A DNA stretch of 64,000 bases from NCBI GenBank assembly GCA_002839995.1, contig PGZC01000007.1, positions 1 to 64,000 on the forward strand, given 5' to 3'. Shown in pieces: positions 29,358-37,600 of this stretch; positions within the stretch are counted from its first letter, which is position 1; the number at the start of each line of letters is the position of its first letter. A program made the translations under genes and the position numbers. The notes under the pieces were generated by a model, which searched no databases, was not told the origin of the DNA, and saw only the letters and a program-made list of their open reading frames with translations. This stretch comes from Gammaproteobacteria bacterium HGW-Gammaproteobacteria-4. GTDB lineage: Bacteria; Pseudomonadota; Gammaproteobacteria; Xanthomonadales; Xanthomonadaceae.

Positions 29358-31193
29358 ATGCGCCTGCTGCACTACATCGAGATCGAAAATTTCAAGCGCT
29401 TCGGCGATAGGCAGCGCATCGAACTGGATCACCCTGCCGTGCTGATCGGTCCCAACAACTGCGGCAAGACCAGCGCCATCCAGGCGCTGGCGCTCTGGTC
29501 GCAGGCGGTGCGTACCTGGTACGACATACGCAAGGGTTCCGGGGCGAAGGAACGCACCGCCACTTCGCTGAACCGCTTGAACATCGTGGCTGTACCGGTG
29601 ACGCGCACGCGTTTTTTCTGGCACAACACCCATGTTCGCAAGGGTAACAAGAACATCTACATGGTTCTCACCGTAGGGGTGGAATACCAGGGCGTGGTGC
29701 GGCCGCTGGCGATGCGTTTCTACAGCCAAGGCGATGAGTTGGTGTATTGCACGCCAGACGATTCGGTCATCGGCGATCTGGACTTGATCGCCCATGCCGC
29801 CAGGCTGCGCGTCGAGCTGCTCTATCCGATGTCGGGGCTGGATACGGAAGAGCCCGTTCTGCAACCCGGTCGGGTGGACGTATTGCTCGGACAGGGGCGC
29901 ACGGCAGATGTGCTGCGTAATCTGTGCCTGGCAGTGGCCAAATCGTCGGCGGATGATTGGAAACGTGTCACTGCGTTGATGCAACGGCTATTCAACATCG
30001 GCCTCGACCAGCCTGAGGAAAGCAGTCGCGGCAGCATCACTCTGCAATACCGTCAACCCGGAGTAAAGGAAGCGCTGGACATTTCGTCGGCTGGCCGCGG
30101 CATGTTGCAGATGCTGCTGGTGTTTGCCTACCTGTATTCACACAAACGCAGCATTCTGCTGGTGGACGAGCCCGACGCCCACCTGGAAATCCTGCGGCAG
30201 AAACAGGTTTATGTATTGCTGCGGGACATCGCCAGCGAAAACGGTTCGCAGGTGGTGATGGTGACCCACTCCGAGGTGATTCTCGACGAGGCACTGGATA
30301 CCAACCTCACGCTGTTGCTGGAGGGGCGCGCCGACGATCTGGCGAAAAAGCAGGACATCCGCAACAGCCTCAAGCACTTTGGCGCCGCGCACTATGTGAA
30401 AGCCCGCGAACGCGGTTATGTGTTGTATGTGGAAGGCGGCACCGACGTGGACATGCTGCGCGATCTGGCCCGCAAGCTGTCCCATCCGGTGGCGGAAATC
30501 TGGGATGAGCGTATCAACAGCTTTTATGTGCAGAACAACTACCCGCTGCAGGACGTGGACGCCGAGTTGGAACGGGTCGAGGGCGGCTTCGGCCTGACGC
30601 CACGGGAACATTTCAACGGTCTTCGCAACCTGCTGCCCGAGCTGGCGGGACTGGCGATCCTTGATAACGATGGTCAAAACCGCCAGGACCGCGAGGAGGG
30701 AGCGCTGCAAATATGCTACTGGCGGCGCTATGAAGCCGAGAACTACTTCGTCACGCCCGAACTGCTGCGCCGGTACGCCTATGCGCAATTTCCGGCCGAC
30801 GACTTGTTCACCCAGCAGAAGCGCGCCATGGTGGATGAAGCGCTGGCCGAGACGTTGCGCGAAGAGATTTTCGGGGCCAGCGTTGAAGATTACGAAACCT
30901 GGTCTTCCTCGCCACCAGACGCCGCACGTCTCATCTGGGAAGCGCGCACCGAGCGTTTGAAGCTCAGTGCCGTGGCGGAGTCATTCTTTCGCCGTCTGGC
31001 TCGGAAGGTGGGCGGCGCAATGTTGCTCAGCAAGGGCGAGCTGCATCGACTGATTCCACATGCGGAGCTGACGCCTGCTGCCGCAGCCGAAGTGCACCGA
31101 AAGCTCGACTTGCTTCACCGACTGTTCGAGCCCGCGCACAGGCGTGGCGAAACGGCAGGCAACGGCAGCGATGGGGAGGCGGAATCCGGGTGA
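29358..31193 (+). CDS. OLD-family ATPase with TOPRIM-like nuclease domain
   Basis: A 611-residue ATPase of the OLD/ABC-like type found in phage defence and DNA processing. Walker A is GPNNCGKT at 31-38, the signature-like SSAGRGM lies near residue 248, Walker B LLVDEPD has Asp270/Glu271, and the switch histidine is His304 in VTHSE. The C-terminal half has TOPRIM-like features: Glu359 in YVEGGTD and Asp436/Asp438 in ILDNDG, then EAENYFVTPE. Gabija GajA and the P2 Old protein share this layout by family knowledge. It starts 28 bases after the methyltransferase with a GGGAGCG ribosome site. Its role with the methyltransferase is inferred from position. Confidence 0.78.
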   Translation: MRLLHYIEIENFKRFGDRQRIELDHPAVLIGPNNCGKTSAIQALALWSQAVRTWYDIRKGSGAKERTATSLNRLNIVAVPVTRTRFFWHNTHVRKGNKNIYMVLTVGVEYQGVVRPLAMRFYSQGDELVYCTPDDSVIGDLDLIAHAARLRVELLYPMSGLDTEEPVLQPGRVDVLLGQGRTADVLRNLCLAVAKSSADDWKRVTALMQRLFNIGLDQPEESSRGSITLQYRQPGVKEALDISSAGRGMLQMLLVFAYLYSHKRSILLVDEPDAHLEILRQKQVYVLLRDIASENGSQVVMVTHSEVILDEALDTNLTLLLEGRADDLAKKQDIRNSLKHFGAAHYVKARERGYVLYVEGGTDVDMLRDLARKLSHPVAEIWDERINSFYVQNNYPLQDVDAELERVEGGFGLTPREHFNGLRNLLPELAGLAILDNDGQNRQDREEGALQICYWRRYEAENYFVTPELLRRYAYAQFPADDLFTQQKRAMVDEALAETLREEIFGASVEDYETWSSSPPDAARLIWEARTERLKLSAVAESFFRRLARKVGGAMLLSKGELHRLIPHAELTPAAAAEVHRKLDLLHRLFEPAHRRGETAGNGSDGEAESG

Positions 31194-31305
31194 CGAGAGC
31201 AACAGTGATCTGCCGGTGATGCCCGGGCTGTGAAGGGTTCTGGCATTCCGGTTCGGCATCCGCTATTCTTACCAAAATCGCATCGATCATGCTGGAGTAT
31301 GAGTC

Positions 31306-31518
31306 ATGGCCGCTACCGCCACCTTGTCGAGCAAGTTCCAGATTTCCGTACCCAAGGCCGTGCGCGAAGAGCAGCATTGGGAAGCCGGGCAGGAGTTCGT
31401 GTTCATCCCCAAGGGCAAGGGCGTGCTGGTGATGCCCGTGCCCGAGATGGCGCAGTTGGCCGGCATCGCCAGAGGCGCCCGCACCGACGATTTTCGTGAT
31501 CGCAAGGATCGTTTCTGA
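31306..31518 (+). CDS. AbrB/MazE-type antitoxin
   Basis: A 70-residue swapped-hairpin AbrB-like DNA-binding antitoxin (SSKFQISVPKAVREEQHWEAG, shown here only to residue 30). The C-terminal tail is charged (ARTDDFRDRKDRF). It overlaps the following PIN toxin by one base (TGATG), the usual coupling. The 112 bases upstream separate it from the ATPase gene and may hold its promoter. Confidence 0.85.
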   Translation: MAATATLSSKFQISVPKAVREEQHWEAGQEFVFIPKGKGVLVMPVPEMAQLAGIARGARTDDFRDRKDRF

Positions 31519-31916
31519 TGACGACAGCGCCGTGCGTGGTCGATACCTCGGCATGGATCGAATGGCTTGCCGACACCACAATGGGCAAGCAGCTGGGCCA
31601 GCAGTTGCCGGACAAGCCGCAGTGGATCGTGCCGACCATCGTTCAGCTTGAGCTGTCGAAGTGGCTGCTGCGCGAAGTCGGCGAGGAACAGGCCGACCAG
31701 GTGATCGCCTACACGCAGAAATGCGTCGTCGTTCCGCTGGACACCGTCATCGCGCTGCTCGCGGCAGAGTTGCACCGCGAATACAGGCTGGCCACTGCCG
31801 ATGCCATCGTTTACGCCACCGCGCGACGTCAACGAGCCACCTTGCTCACCTGCGATGCGCACTTCGAGGGGCTGCCTGACGTGGTGCTGTTCGCCAAGAC
31901 CGATGAGAAAGGGTGA
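31518..31916 (+). CDS. VapC-type PIN-domain toxin
   Basis: A 132-residue PIN ribonuclease. Conserved acidic positions are Asp9 in VVDTSAWIEW, the Glu in VQLELSKWL near residue 45, and Asp residues in LATADAIVYATA near 95 and LTCDAHFEG near 113. The partner antitoxin is immediately upstream. The helicase ATG directly abuts its stop codon. It sits between the ATPase and the helicase, so this pair interrupts the presumed defence operon. Confidence 0.87.
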   Translation: MTTAPCVVDTSAWIEWLADTTMGKQLGQQLPDKPQWIVPTIVQLELSKWLLREVGEEQADQVIAYTQKCVVVPLDTVIALLAAELHREYRLATADAIVYATARRQRATLLTCDAHFEGLPDVVLFAKTDEKG

Positions 31917-33995
31917 ATGACGATGGGCAAATGCGTCCCCTCCGTTTGTGTCACCTATGCCCAGAGCGGCGCGTCGACCCAGGCCAATGCGCTGGGGATG
32001 CGGCCGATGCAGGAACGCGCTTACGAGAAGCGCGGCGAGCAATACCTGCTGATCAAGTCGCCGCCGGCATCGGGCAAGAGCCGGGCGCTGATGTTCGTGG
32101 CACTCGACAAGCTCAAGAACCAGGGCATCAAGCAGGCCATCATCGTGGTGCCGGAGAAGGCCATCGGCGCCAGCTTCAACGACGAACCGCTATCGCAATT
32201 CGGCTTCTGGGCTGACTGGCAGGTCGAACCCCGATGGAACCTGTGCAACGCACCAGGCAACGACAACGGCGGCAAGGTCAGGTCGCTGGGCGCGTTCCTC
32301 GAAGGCGACGACAAGGTGCTGGTTTGCACCCACGCGACCTTCCGCTTCGCGGTCGATGCCTATGGCGTGGCGGCATTCGATGACCGCCTGATCGCGGTCG
32401 ATGAGTTCCACCACGTTTCGGCGAACCCGGACAACAAGCTCGGCCTGCACCTGGGGCAGTTCTTCGCGCGCGGCAAGACGCACATCCTTGCCATGACCGG
32501 CTCCTATTTCCGCGGCGACGCCGAGGCCGTGCTGGCACCGCAGGACGAATCGAAGTTCGATACCGTCACCTACACCTACTACGAACAGCTCAACGGCTAC
32601 CAGTACCTCAAGCAGCTGGATATCGGCTACTTCTTCTACGGTGGGCCTTACGTCGATGACATCCTCGAGGTCCTCGATCCCGCCGAGAAGACCATCATCC
32701 ATATTCCCAACGTCAATTCGCGCGAGAGCACGAAGGACAAGATGCGCGAGGTGGAGCACATCATCGAGGCGCTGGGTGAATGGCAGGGCATCGACCCGGC
32801 GACCGGCTTCCAGCTCGTCAAGCGCCCCCCGCATGGTCCCGGTGCGGGCCGTGTGCTGCGCATCGCTGATCTCGTGGATGACGATGCGACGAAGCGCGAC
32901 CGCGTGTCCGCCGCGCTCAAAGACCCGGCGCAGAAGCACAACCGCGACCATGTGGACCTCATCATCGCGCTGGGCATGGCGAAGGAAGGCTTCGACTGGA
33001 TTTGGTGCGAACATGCGCTGACCGTGGGCTACCGCGCCAGCCTGACCGAGATCGTGCAGATCATCGGCCGTGCTACCCGCGACGCGCCCGGCAAGACCCG
33101 CGCGCGGTTCACCAATCTGATCGCCGAGCCGGATGCGGCCGAGGAAGCTGTCACCGAGGCCGTCAACGATACGTTGAAGGCCATCGCGGCAAGTCTGCTG
33201 ATGGAGCAGGTGCTTGCTCCGCGCTTTGAGTTCAGGCCCAAGAACCCCGACAACGGGCCGACGCCTGGCTTCGATTACGGCGAGGGTGGCTACGACCCGG
33301 ACCGCTGCAATGTCGGTGTGAATGAGCAGACAGGGGCGTATCAAATCGAGATCAAGGGCCTCGCCGAGCCCAAGAGCAAGGAGGCGGCGCGAATCTGCCA
33401 GGAAGACCTGAACGAAGTCATCGCGGCCTTCGTGCAGGACAAGCCCACCATCGAGCGCGGCCTGTTCGATGAGGAGCTGGTGCCCGAGGAGCTGACACAG
33501 GTTCGCATGGGCAAGATCATCAAGGACAAGTATCCCGAGCTTGACGCCGAAGATCAGGAGGCCGTGCGCCAGCACGCCGTCGCCGCCCTCAACCTGACGC
33601 AACAGGCCAAGCGGTTGGTCACCGAAGGTGAGGGCGCGGGTGAGAGCGAGCAGTCGCGCAACACCGCCCTGATCGACGGCGTGCGCCGCTTCGCGATGGA
33701 CGTGCGCGATCTGGACATCGACCTGATCGACCGCATCAACCCCTTCGGCGAAGCCTACGCCATCCTCGCCAAGACCATGAGCGAGGACAGCTTGAAGCAG
33801 GTCGCGGCGGCGATCTCGGCCAAGCGCACCAGCCTGACGCCGGACGAGGCGAAGGACTTGGCCGTTCGCGCTGTTCAGTTCAAGAAGGAGCGCGGCCGCA
33901 TTCCGGCGCTCGATTCTCAGGATGCCTGGGAGCGACGCATGGCCGAAGGCGCTGCCGCTTTCATGCGCTTCAAGGCGGAGGGACGCTATGAGTGA
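31917..33995 (+). CDS. SF2 (DEAD/DEAH-type) helicase
   Basis: A 692-residue superfamily 2 helicase/translocase. Motif I is SPPASGKS (residues 48-55), motif II DEFHH (162-166), motif III MTGSYFRGD near 197, and motif VI QIIGRATR (381-388). The C-terminal ~280 residues are charged and lack a nuclease motif. They end in FKKERGRIP...DAWERRMAEG, a helicase-associated-like element also seen at the start of the next protein. The ATG at 31917 abuts the VapC stop; 31923 is an alternative. It overlaps the GIY-YIG gene by 8 bases, so the two are tightly coupled and likely form one machine. Confidence 0.84.
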   Translation: MTMGKCVPSVCVTYAQSGASTQANALGMRPMQERAYEKRGEQYLLIKSPPASGKSRALMFVALDKLKNQGIKQAIIVVPEKAIGASFNDEPLSQFGFWADWQVEPRWNLCNAPGNDNGGKVRSLGAFLEGDDKVLVCTHATFRFAVDAYGVAAFDDRLIAVDEFHHVSANPDNKLGLHLGQFFARGKTHILAMTGSYFRGDAEAVLAPQDESKFDTVTYTYYEQLNGYQYLKQLDIGYFFYGGPYVDDILEVLDPAEKTIIHIPNVNSRESTKDKMREVEHIIEALGEWQGIDPATGFQLVKRPPHGPGAGRVLRIADLVDDDATKRDRVSAALKDPAQKHNRDHVDLIIALGMAKEGFDWIWCEHALTVGYRASLTEIVQIIGRATRDAPGKTRARFTNLIAEPDAAEEAVTEAVNDTLKAIAASLLMEQVLAPRFEFRPKNPDNGPTPGFDYGEGGYDPDRCNVGVNEQTGAYQIEIKGLAEPKSKEAARICQEDLNEVIAAFVQDKPTIERGLFDEELVPEELTQVRMGKIIKDKYPELDAEDQEAVRQHAVAALNLTQQAKRLVTEGEGAGESEQSRNTALIDGVRRFAMDVRDLDIDLIDRINPFGEAYAILAKTMSEDSLKQVAAAISAKRTSLTPDEAKDLAVRAVQFKKERGRIPALDSQDAWERRMAEGAAAFMRFKAEGRYE

Positions 33996-35172
33996 CTCCG
34001 ATCTTGACGAACTCGCTGCGGAGCTTGCCGAGTTCGCGCCGCCCGAGAAGAAGGGCGGACGCCCGGCGAGCGAGGAGCGCGTCATCGCGGGCTTCGAGGA
34101 AATTCAACGCTTCGCCGAGAAGCATGGGCGCGCGCCGCAGCACGGTGAAGACCGCGACATATTCGAGCGTCTGTACGCCGTGCGGCTCGACCGTTTGCGC
34201 GCGCTTCCAGACTGCCGCGCCCTGCTGGAACCACTGGACCATCAGGGCTTGCTTGCCGGGGCACCGACCGTTGCCGCTTCGGCAGATGAAGCCATCGACA
34301 TCGACGACCTGGCCGCCGAGCTGGCGGGCGTGGTCGATGCGGACGACATCACGGTCCTGCGCCATGTCCGTACCAGCGCCGACAAGCGCGCCGCCGAGGA
34401 GATCGCGGATCGCAAGCCCTGCGAAGACTTCGAGGCGTTCAAGCCACTGTTCGAGCGCGTAGCGACGGAAGTCAAGACCGGCATGCGCCAGTCCCAGCCC
34501 ATCGAAGCGGGCCGCCGCGCGATCGAGGCCGGGGATTTTTTCGTTCTCGATGGCATCACGCTCTACGTTGCCGAGGTCGGCGAGCCGTTGAAAACCACCG
34601 CCGGGGAAGTGGACCGCCGCCTGCGCCTCATCTTCGCCAACGGCACCGAGAGCAATCTGCTGCTGCGCTCGCTCCAGCGCGCCTTCTACAACGACTTTGC
34701 CGCGCGGCGGCTGGCCTCGCCCGAGAGCGGGCAACTCGCCTTCGGCGGCGAACTTGAGGCCAATGATGTGGAAAGCGGCACGATCTACGTCCTGCGCTCG
34801 CTGTCCGATCATCCTTACGTCGCGCAGCACCGCGACATCATCCACAAAGTGGGCGTGACTGGCGGCAGGGTGGAGACGCGCATTGCCAACGCAGAACACG
34901 ACTCCACCTACCTGCTGGCGAAGGTCGAAGTGGTGGCGACCTACAAGCTCGCGGGCATCAACCGCACCCGGATGGAGAACCTGTTTCACCGGCTGTTCGC
35001 ACCCGCTCGGTTGAACATCACGATCAACGACCGCTTCGGTCACCCTGTGCAGCCCGAGGAATGGTTTCTCGTTCCGCTGTTCGTGATCGACGAGGCCGTC
35101 GCGCGCATCAAGGATGGGAGCATCACCGGCTACATCTACGATCCCAGCGCCGCGAAGCTGGTGAAGGCATAG
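33988..35172 (+). CDS. GIY-YIG nuclease domain protein
   Basis: A 394-residue protein with a C-terminal GIY-YIG-type (T5orf172/Mug113-like) nuclease fold: GTIYVLRS at 264-271, KVGVTGGRVETRI from 287, and the catalytic-type Glu330 in ENLFHRLF. The N-terminal region has an acidic segment and the helicase-associated-like FAEKHGRAP...DIFERLYAVR (about residues 38-60). It likely supplies the DNA cleavage that the methyltransferase lacks. The chosen ATG lies inside the end of the helicase gene. The first ~20 residues resemble a segment near residue 107 (DLDELAAELAEFA versus DIDDLAAELAGVV), an internal repeat. Confidence 0.8.
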   Translation: MSDSDLDELAAELAEFAPPEKKGGRPASEERVIAGFEEIQRFAEKHGRAPQHGEDRDIFERLYAVRLDRLRALPDCRALLEPLDHQGLLAGAPTVAASADEAIDIDDLAAELAGVVDADDITVLRHVRTSADKRAAEEIADRKPCEDFEAFKPLFERVATEVKTGMRQSQPIEAGRRAIEAGDFFVLDGITLYVAEVGEPLKTTAGEVDRRLRLIFANGTESNLLLRSLQRAFYNDFAARRLASPESGQLAFGGELEANDVESGTIYVLRSLSDHPYVAQHRDIIHKVGVTGGRVETRIANAEHDSTYLLAKVEVVATYKLAGINRTRMENLFHRLFAPARLNITINDRFGHPVQPEEWFLVPLFVIDEAVARIKDGSITGYIYDPSAAKLVKA

Positions 35173-35233
35173 GACAGCCCAAATGCATGGGAGCCCTGGC
35201 CGTAGGCCAGGATGAACGCCATGAGGAAGCAGC

Positions 35234-35386
35234 ATGACGAAGACGCATCAGGAAGAACAGGCTGAGCCGTTTTTCATCACCGAGGAAGTCGAGGCCGAAT
35301 TGATCGCAGCCGACTACGAATTCGAACCGCCTGGCCACGCGAGGACCGCAAGCATCTCCGATCTGTTCGGCCAGGCGGCCTGGTGA
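35234..35386 (+). CDS. small acidic protein, 50 residues, unknown
   Basis: A 50-codon frame begins with MTKTHQEEQAEPFFITEE and ends ISDLFGQAAW. It has an AGGAAGC-type ribosome site and starts 61 bases after the nuclease gene. The composition is acidic (many Glu) with a short helical tail. I do not recognise a family. Its place directly behind the helicase-nuclease pair suggests an accessory factor, but it could be a remnant. Confidence 0.45.
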   Translation: MTKTHQEEQAEPFFITEEVEAELIAADYEFEPPGHARTASISDLFGQAAW

Positions 35387-35464
35387 GACGCTGTCGGAAG
35401 CCGTGAGCAGGCGCTTGGCGAGCACTAGCACAGCTAGCGAGTGCGAACCGCGAGGCAAAGGTCT

Positions 35465-36028
35465 TTGACGACGGAAGCAGAGGCGCTCGCCAACATCCTT
35501 GCGTGGTCTGCTGATAGTCCCGGCTGGCAGCGCGACGAACTGCGCCGGCTTGCAACGCAAGCGGCCCTGGAGCAGGCCGAGATCGACGAGCTGGCTTCCA
35601 TTTGCAAGGGTGACAACCCTGCGGTCCCGCTGGAAGCGGGGCATCTTCGCGGCCCGAACCGCGATCAGGGGGAAGTCTATCTGCGGCAGGTGCATGGAGT
35701 CCGGCATGTCAACGCCCTGGCTCCCGACCAACGGCTGACACTCCCCCGCGTCGGTTTGACGATCATCTATGGCGACAACGGATCGGGAAAATCCGGCTAC
35801 GCGCGGATTCTCAAGAAAGTATGTCGCGTCCGTATGCCCGGTCGGGCCGAGGAAATTGCCCCCGACATGCGCGACGGCTTTGGTCGCTGTTCCGAGCTGC
35901 TGCACAGCGCCGCCGCTGCGTTGAACCGCCCTCTGCCGAGGCCAGAAGCCCTGACGGCCGAGATTGATGCCTTGGCGGCCTGGGCGGACAGCCTTCGGCA
36001 GCGTCAGGGCGCTGCGAGGTTTCTCTGA
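35465..36028 (+). pseudogene. truncated AAA ATPase (N-terminal remnant)
   Basis: The frame encodes about 187 residues from a TTG at 35465 with AAAGG upstream. The N-terminus (AEALANILAWSADSPGWQRD, ELRRL) and Walker A GDNGSGKSGYARILKKVC near residue 103 resemble the start of large SMC/RloC-like AAA ATPases of 700-900 residues found in defence islands. After about residue 130 the sequence (DGFGRCSELLHSAAAALNRP) is unlike that family and stops early, with no Walker B. I read it as the 5' end of a gene cut by a deletion at the right edge of the island. A GTG at 35441 is an alternative start. Confidence 0.65.
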
Positions 36029-36139
36029 ATCCTTGGCGTCACCCAAGTGCTGTGGAGCTGAGCGTGGTATTGTTCATGGCACTTGCAGAATAACCGCAAG
36101 TAAGGCATTGATGTATATTGTGATTTTTTGACTATTTAT

Positions 36140-36155
36140 GATCGAGTGGGAGTGA
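36140..36155 (+). other. right attachment-site repeat
   Basis: Perfect 16-base copy of the guaA 3' end (GATCGAGTGGGAGTGA) at the right edge of the island, read as attR. The 110 bases before it are AT-rich, unlike the flanking chromosome, and hold no gene. The 163 bases between the repeat and the next gene (36156-36318) contain nothing I can name. Confidence 0.8.
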
Positions 36156-36318
36156 GGGGCGACAAATCGCCCGGTCGTTCAGAACGTTTCGCCCAGAAAA
36201 TAGAGCGCCTCTGGACGCAGCAGACCGCTGCGTCGGCGAATGCCAGCGGTGACGATGATTCCGGTGTTGAATTGAAATAAACGGCGGAACATGGGGATCG
36301 GGCAACCCAAGCCGTTAT

Positions 36319-37359
36319 CTAGAGATCCTGCTGGTAGCGTACGTAAGGAGTACGGCCCTTGGGCTCGTCGGGCAGGCCGATTTCGCCAAGGCCGGTATTG
36401 CTGTCGCCGCTGGACAGGATGTTGTCGGCACCGATGCTGAGTCGGCCACTCCAGGGCGTCATCCAGGAAACGCCGATATCGACACCTTGCCAGCGCAGCC
36501 CGTTGTCGGATTGCGTGCTGTGTCCGGTAAGGGCGCCGCTGAACGCACCGTATCCCCCTCCAAGGGTGAACGCGCTCCGGGTCCAATCGCCACTGCGGAA
36601 CAGGGCGTTGGTATTGGCAATCAGCCGCGCCCGCGCTACCGAGCCGCCGATCGACAGCCAGCCTTGCTCACCGAGTGGCAGATACGCTTGGCCACCGAAA
36701 TCGATCTGGTCGAGCGTCAATCCACTCAGGTAGCCGCTGAGAAGCGGTCGGTTCCACCACACGTTGTTGCTGTTGGCGGCGCCACCCAGAATTGTATAAC
36801 CGCGCGGTGCGGCACCCAGCACGGCACGGCTGAGGGATTGCCGTTGCGCACCGATGCCGAGGTCAACCCGAACCGGGCCGCTATCGAGCGCGACGTTGGC
36901 GCGCAACGCCGGGCTATAACGGGCCAATGGATCGGGGTGCTGATCCAGAGAGGCAAGCAGGCAATGCTGGCTCAGGCCACCCAGTGAATTGATCAGGCTG
37001 GCCGGGCCATCGCACAAAACCGCAAGGTTATTGCCGGGTTCCAGACGGACATTGCCGCGCAGGCGGGCCATGTGCGGGCTGTTGGCCCCGAGGATCCGCG
37101 AGCCGGAGACGACCGGGTGCGACAGCGGCGTTGGCAGCAGATTCAGGCCATGGGCAGCCTGCAGGTTGGCTGGCTCGACCAGCAAGAAGGCCTCGAACTT
37201 GCCCGTTTCGCGATTGAGCACCGGCAGCAGGGTGGACTCCACGGGCTGCTCGGACGGCTGCTCGGGGCGCGTGGTGGCTGGCCACTTCAGCGGAACCTGC
37301 GCATGCGCCACGCCCGCCACGAGGGCAAGCAGAAGGCTGACGGCAAGGCGACGGATCAT
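36319..37359 (-). CDS. secreted/outer-membrane beta-rich protein of unknown function
   Basis: The 346 residues begin at the ATG at 37359 with a clear signal peptide (RRLAVSLLLALVAGVAHA) cleaved near residue 21. The rest is beta-rich with glycine-aromatic alternation (GYTILGGAANSNNVWWNRP, FTLGGGYGAFSGALTG, LRWQGVDIGVSWMTPW). This suggests an outer-membrane barrel or periplasmic beta protein. It ends YVRYQQDL. I do not recognise the family. An upstream in-frame start at 37371 would add four residues. It lies downstream of hslO on the same strand, 241 bases away. Confidence 0.7.
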   Translation of the reverse strand: MIRRLAVSLLLALVAGVAHAQVPLKWPATTRPEQPSEQPVESTLLPVLNRETGKFEAFLLVEPANLQAAHGLNLLPTPLSHPVVSGSRILGANSPHMARLRGNVRLEPGNNLAVLCDGPASLINSLGGLSQHCLLASLDQHPDPLARYSPALRANVALDSGPVRVDLGIGAQRQSLSRAVLGAAPRGYTILGGAANSNNVWWNRPLLSGYLSGLTLDQIDFGGQAYLPLGEQGWLSIGGSVARARLIANTNALFRSGDWTRSAFTLGGGYGAFSGALTGHSTQSDNGLRWQGVDIGVSWMTPWSGRLSIGADNILSSGDSNTGLGEIGLPDEPKGRTPYVRYQQDL

Positions 37360-37600
37360 GGCAGTGTGCATCCCGGTGGCTGTGCTGCGTTGTTCGGGCG
37401 ATGTCGCCGCCCCACGTTTGCTTCGACTCTGGGTTTGTTTCGACTCCGACCCGCCCCAAGGGTTCAAAATCGCAAGGTCGAGCATAGCACGGGGCGTGTC
37501 ATATTGCTTCTTAAATCGCTGTTATGTGACGGAATATACGGTCTGTTCAGTGTATTTCAAGTGTGTGAAGGTGTGCTATCGCCGTCATTTGCGATCGCCG

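Larger units (their letters stand above)
25687..36155. mobile_element. genomic island inserted at the guaA 3' end, no integrase seen
   Basis: About 10.5 kb bounded by a 16-bp perfect direct repeat of the guaA end. Its cargo is two PIN-type toxin-antitoxin pairs, an MmeI-like DNA methyltransferase, an OLD-like ATPase, an SF2 helicase, a GIY-YIG nuclease, a 50-residue ORF and a truncated AAA ATPase. All genes are on the plus strand. No tyrosine recombinase or transposase is present, so the element is probably immobilised or was trimmed after insertion. Housekeeping genes resume on both sides. Confidence 0.78.

Noticed and set aside
25687-36155. CRISPR array or prophage in the island
   Set aside because: No spaced direct repeats of CRISPR type, no phage structural genes, no integrase.
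36179-36586. Minus-strand ORF past the end of the beta-rich protein, ending LYFLGETF
   Set aside because: It could suggest a frameshifted extension, but the main frame already ends in a natural-looking YVRYQQDL and the extra frame has no coding character upstream.
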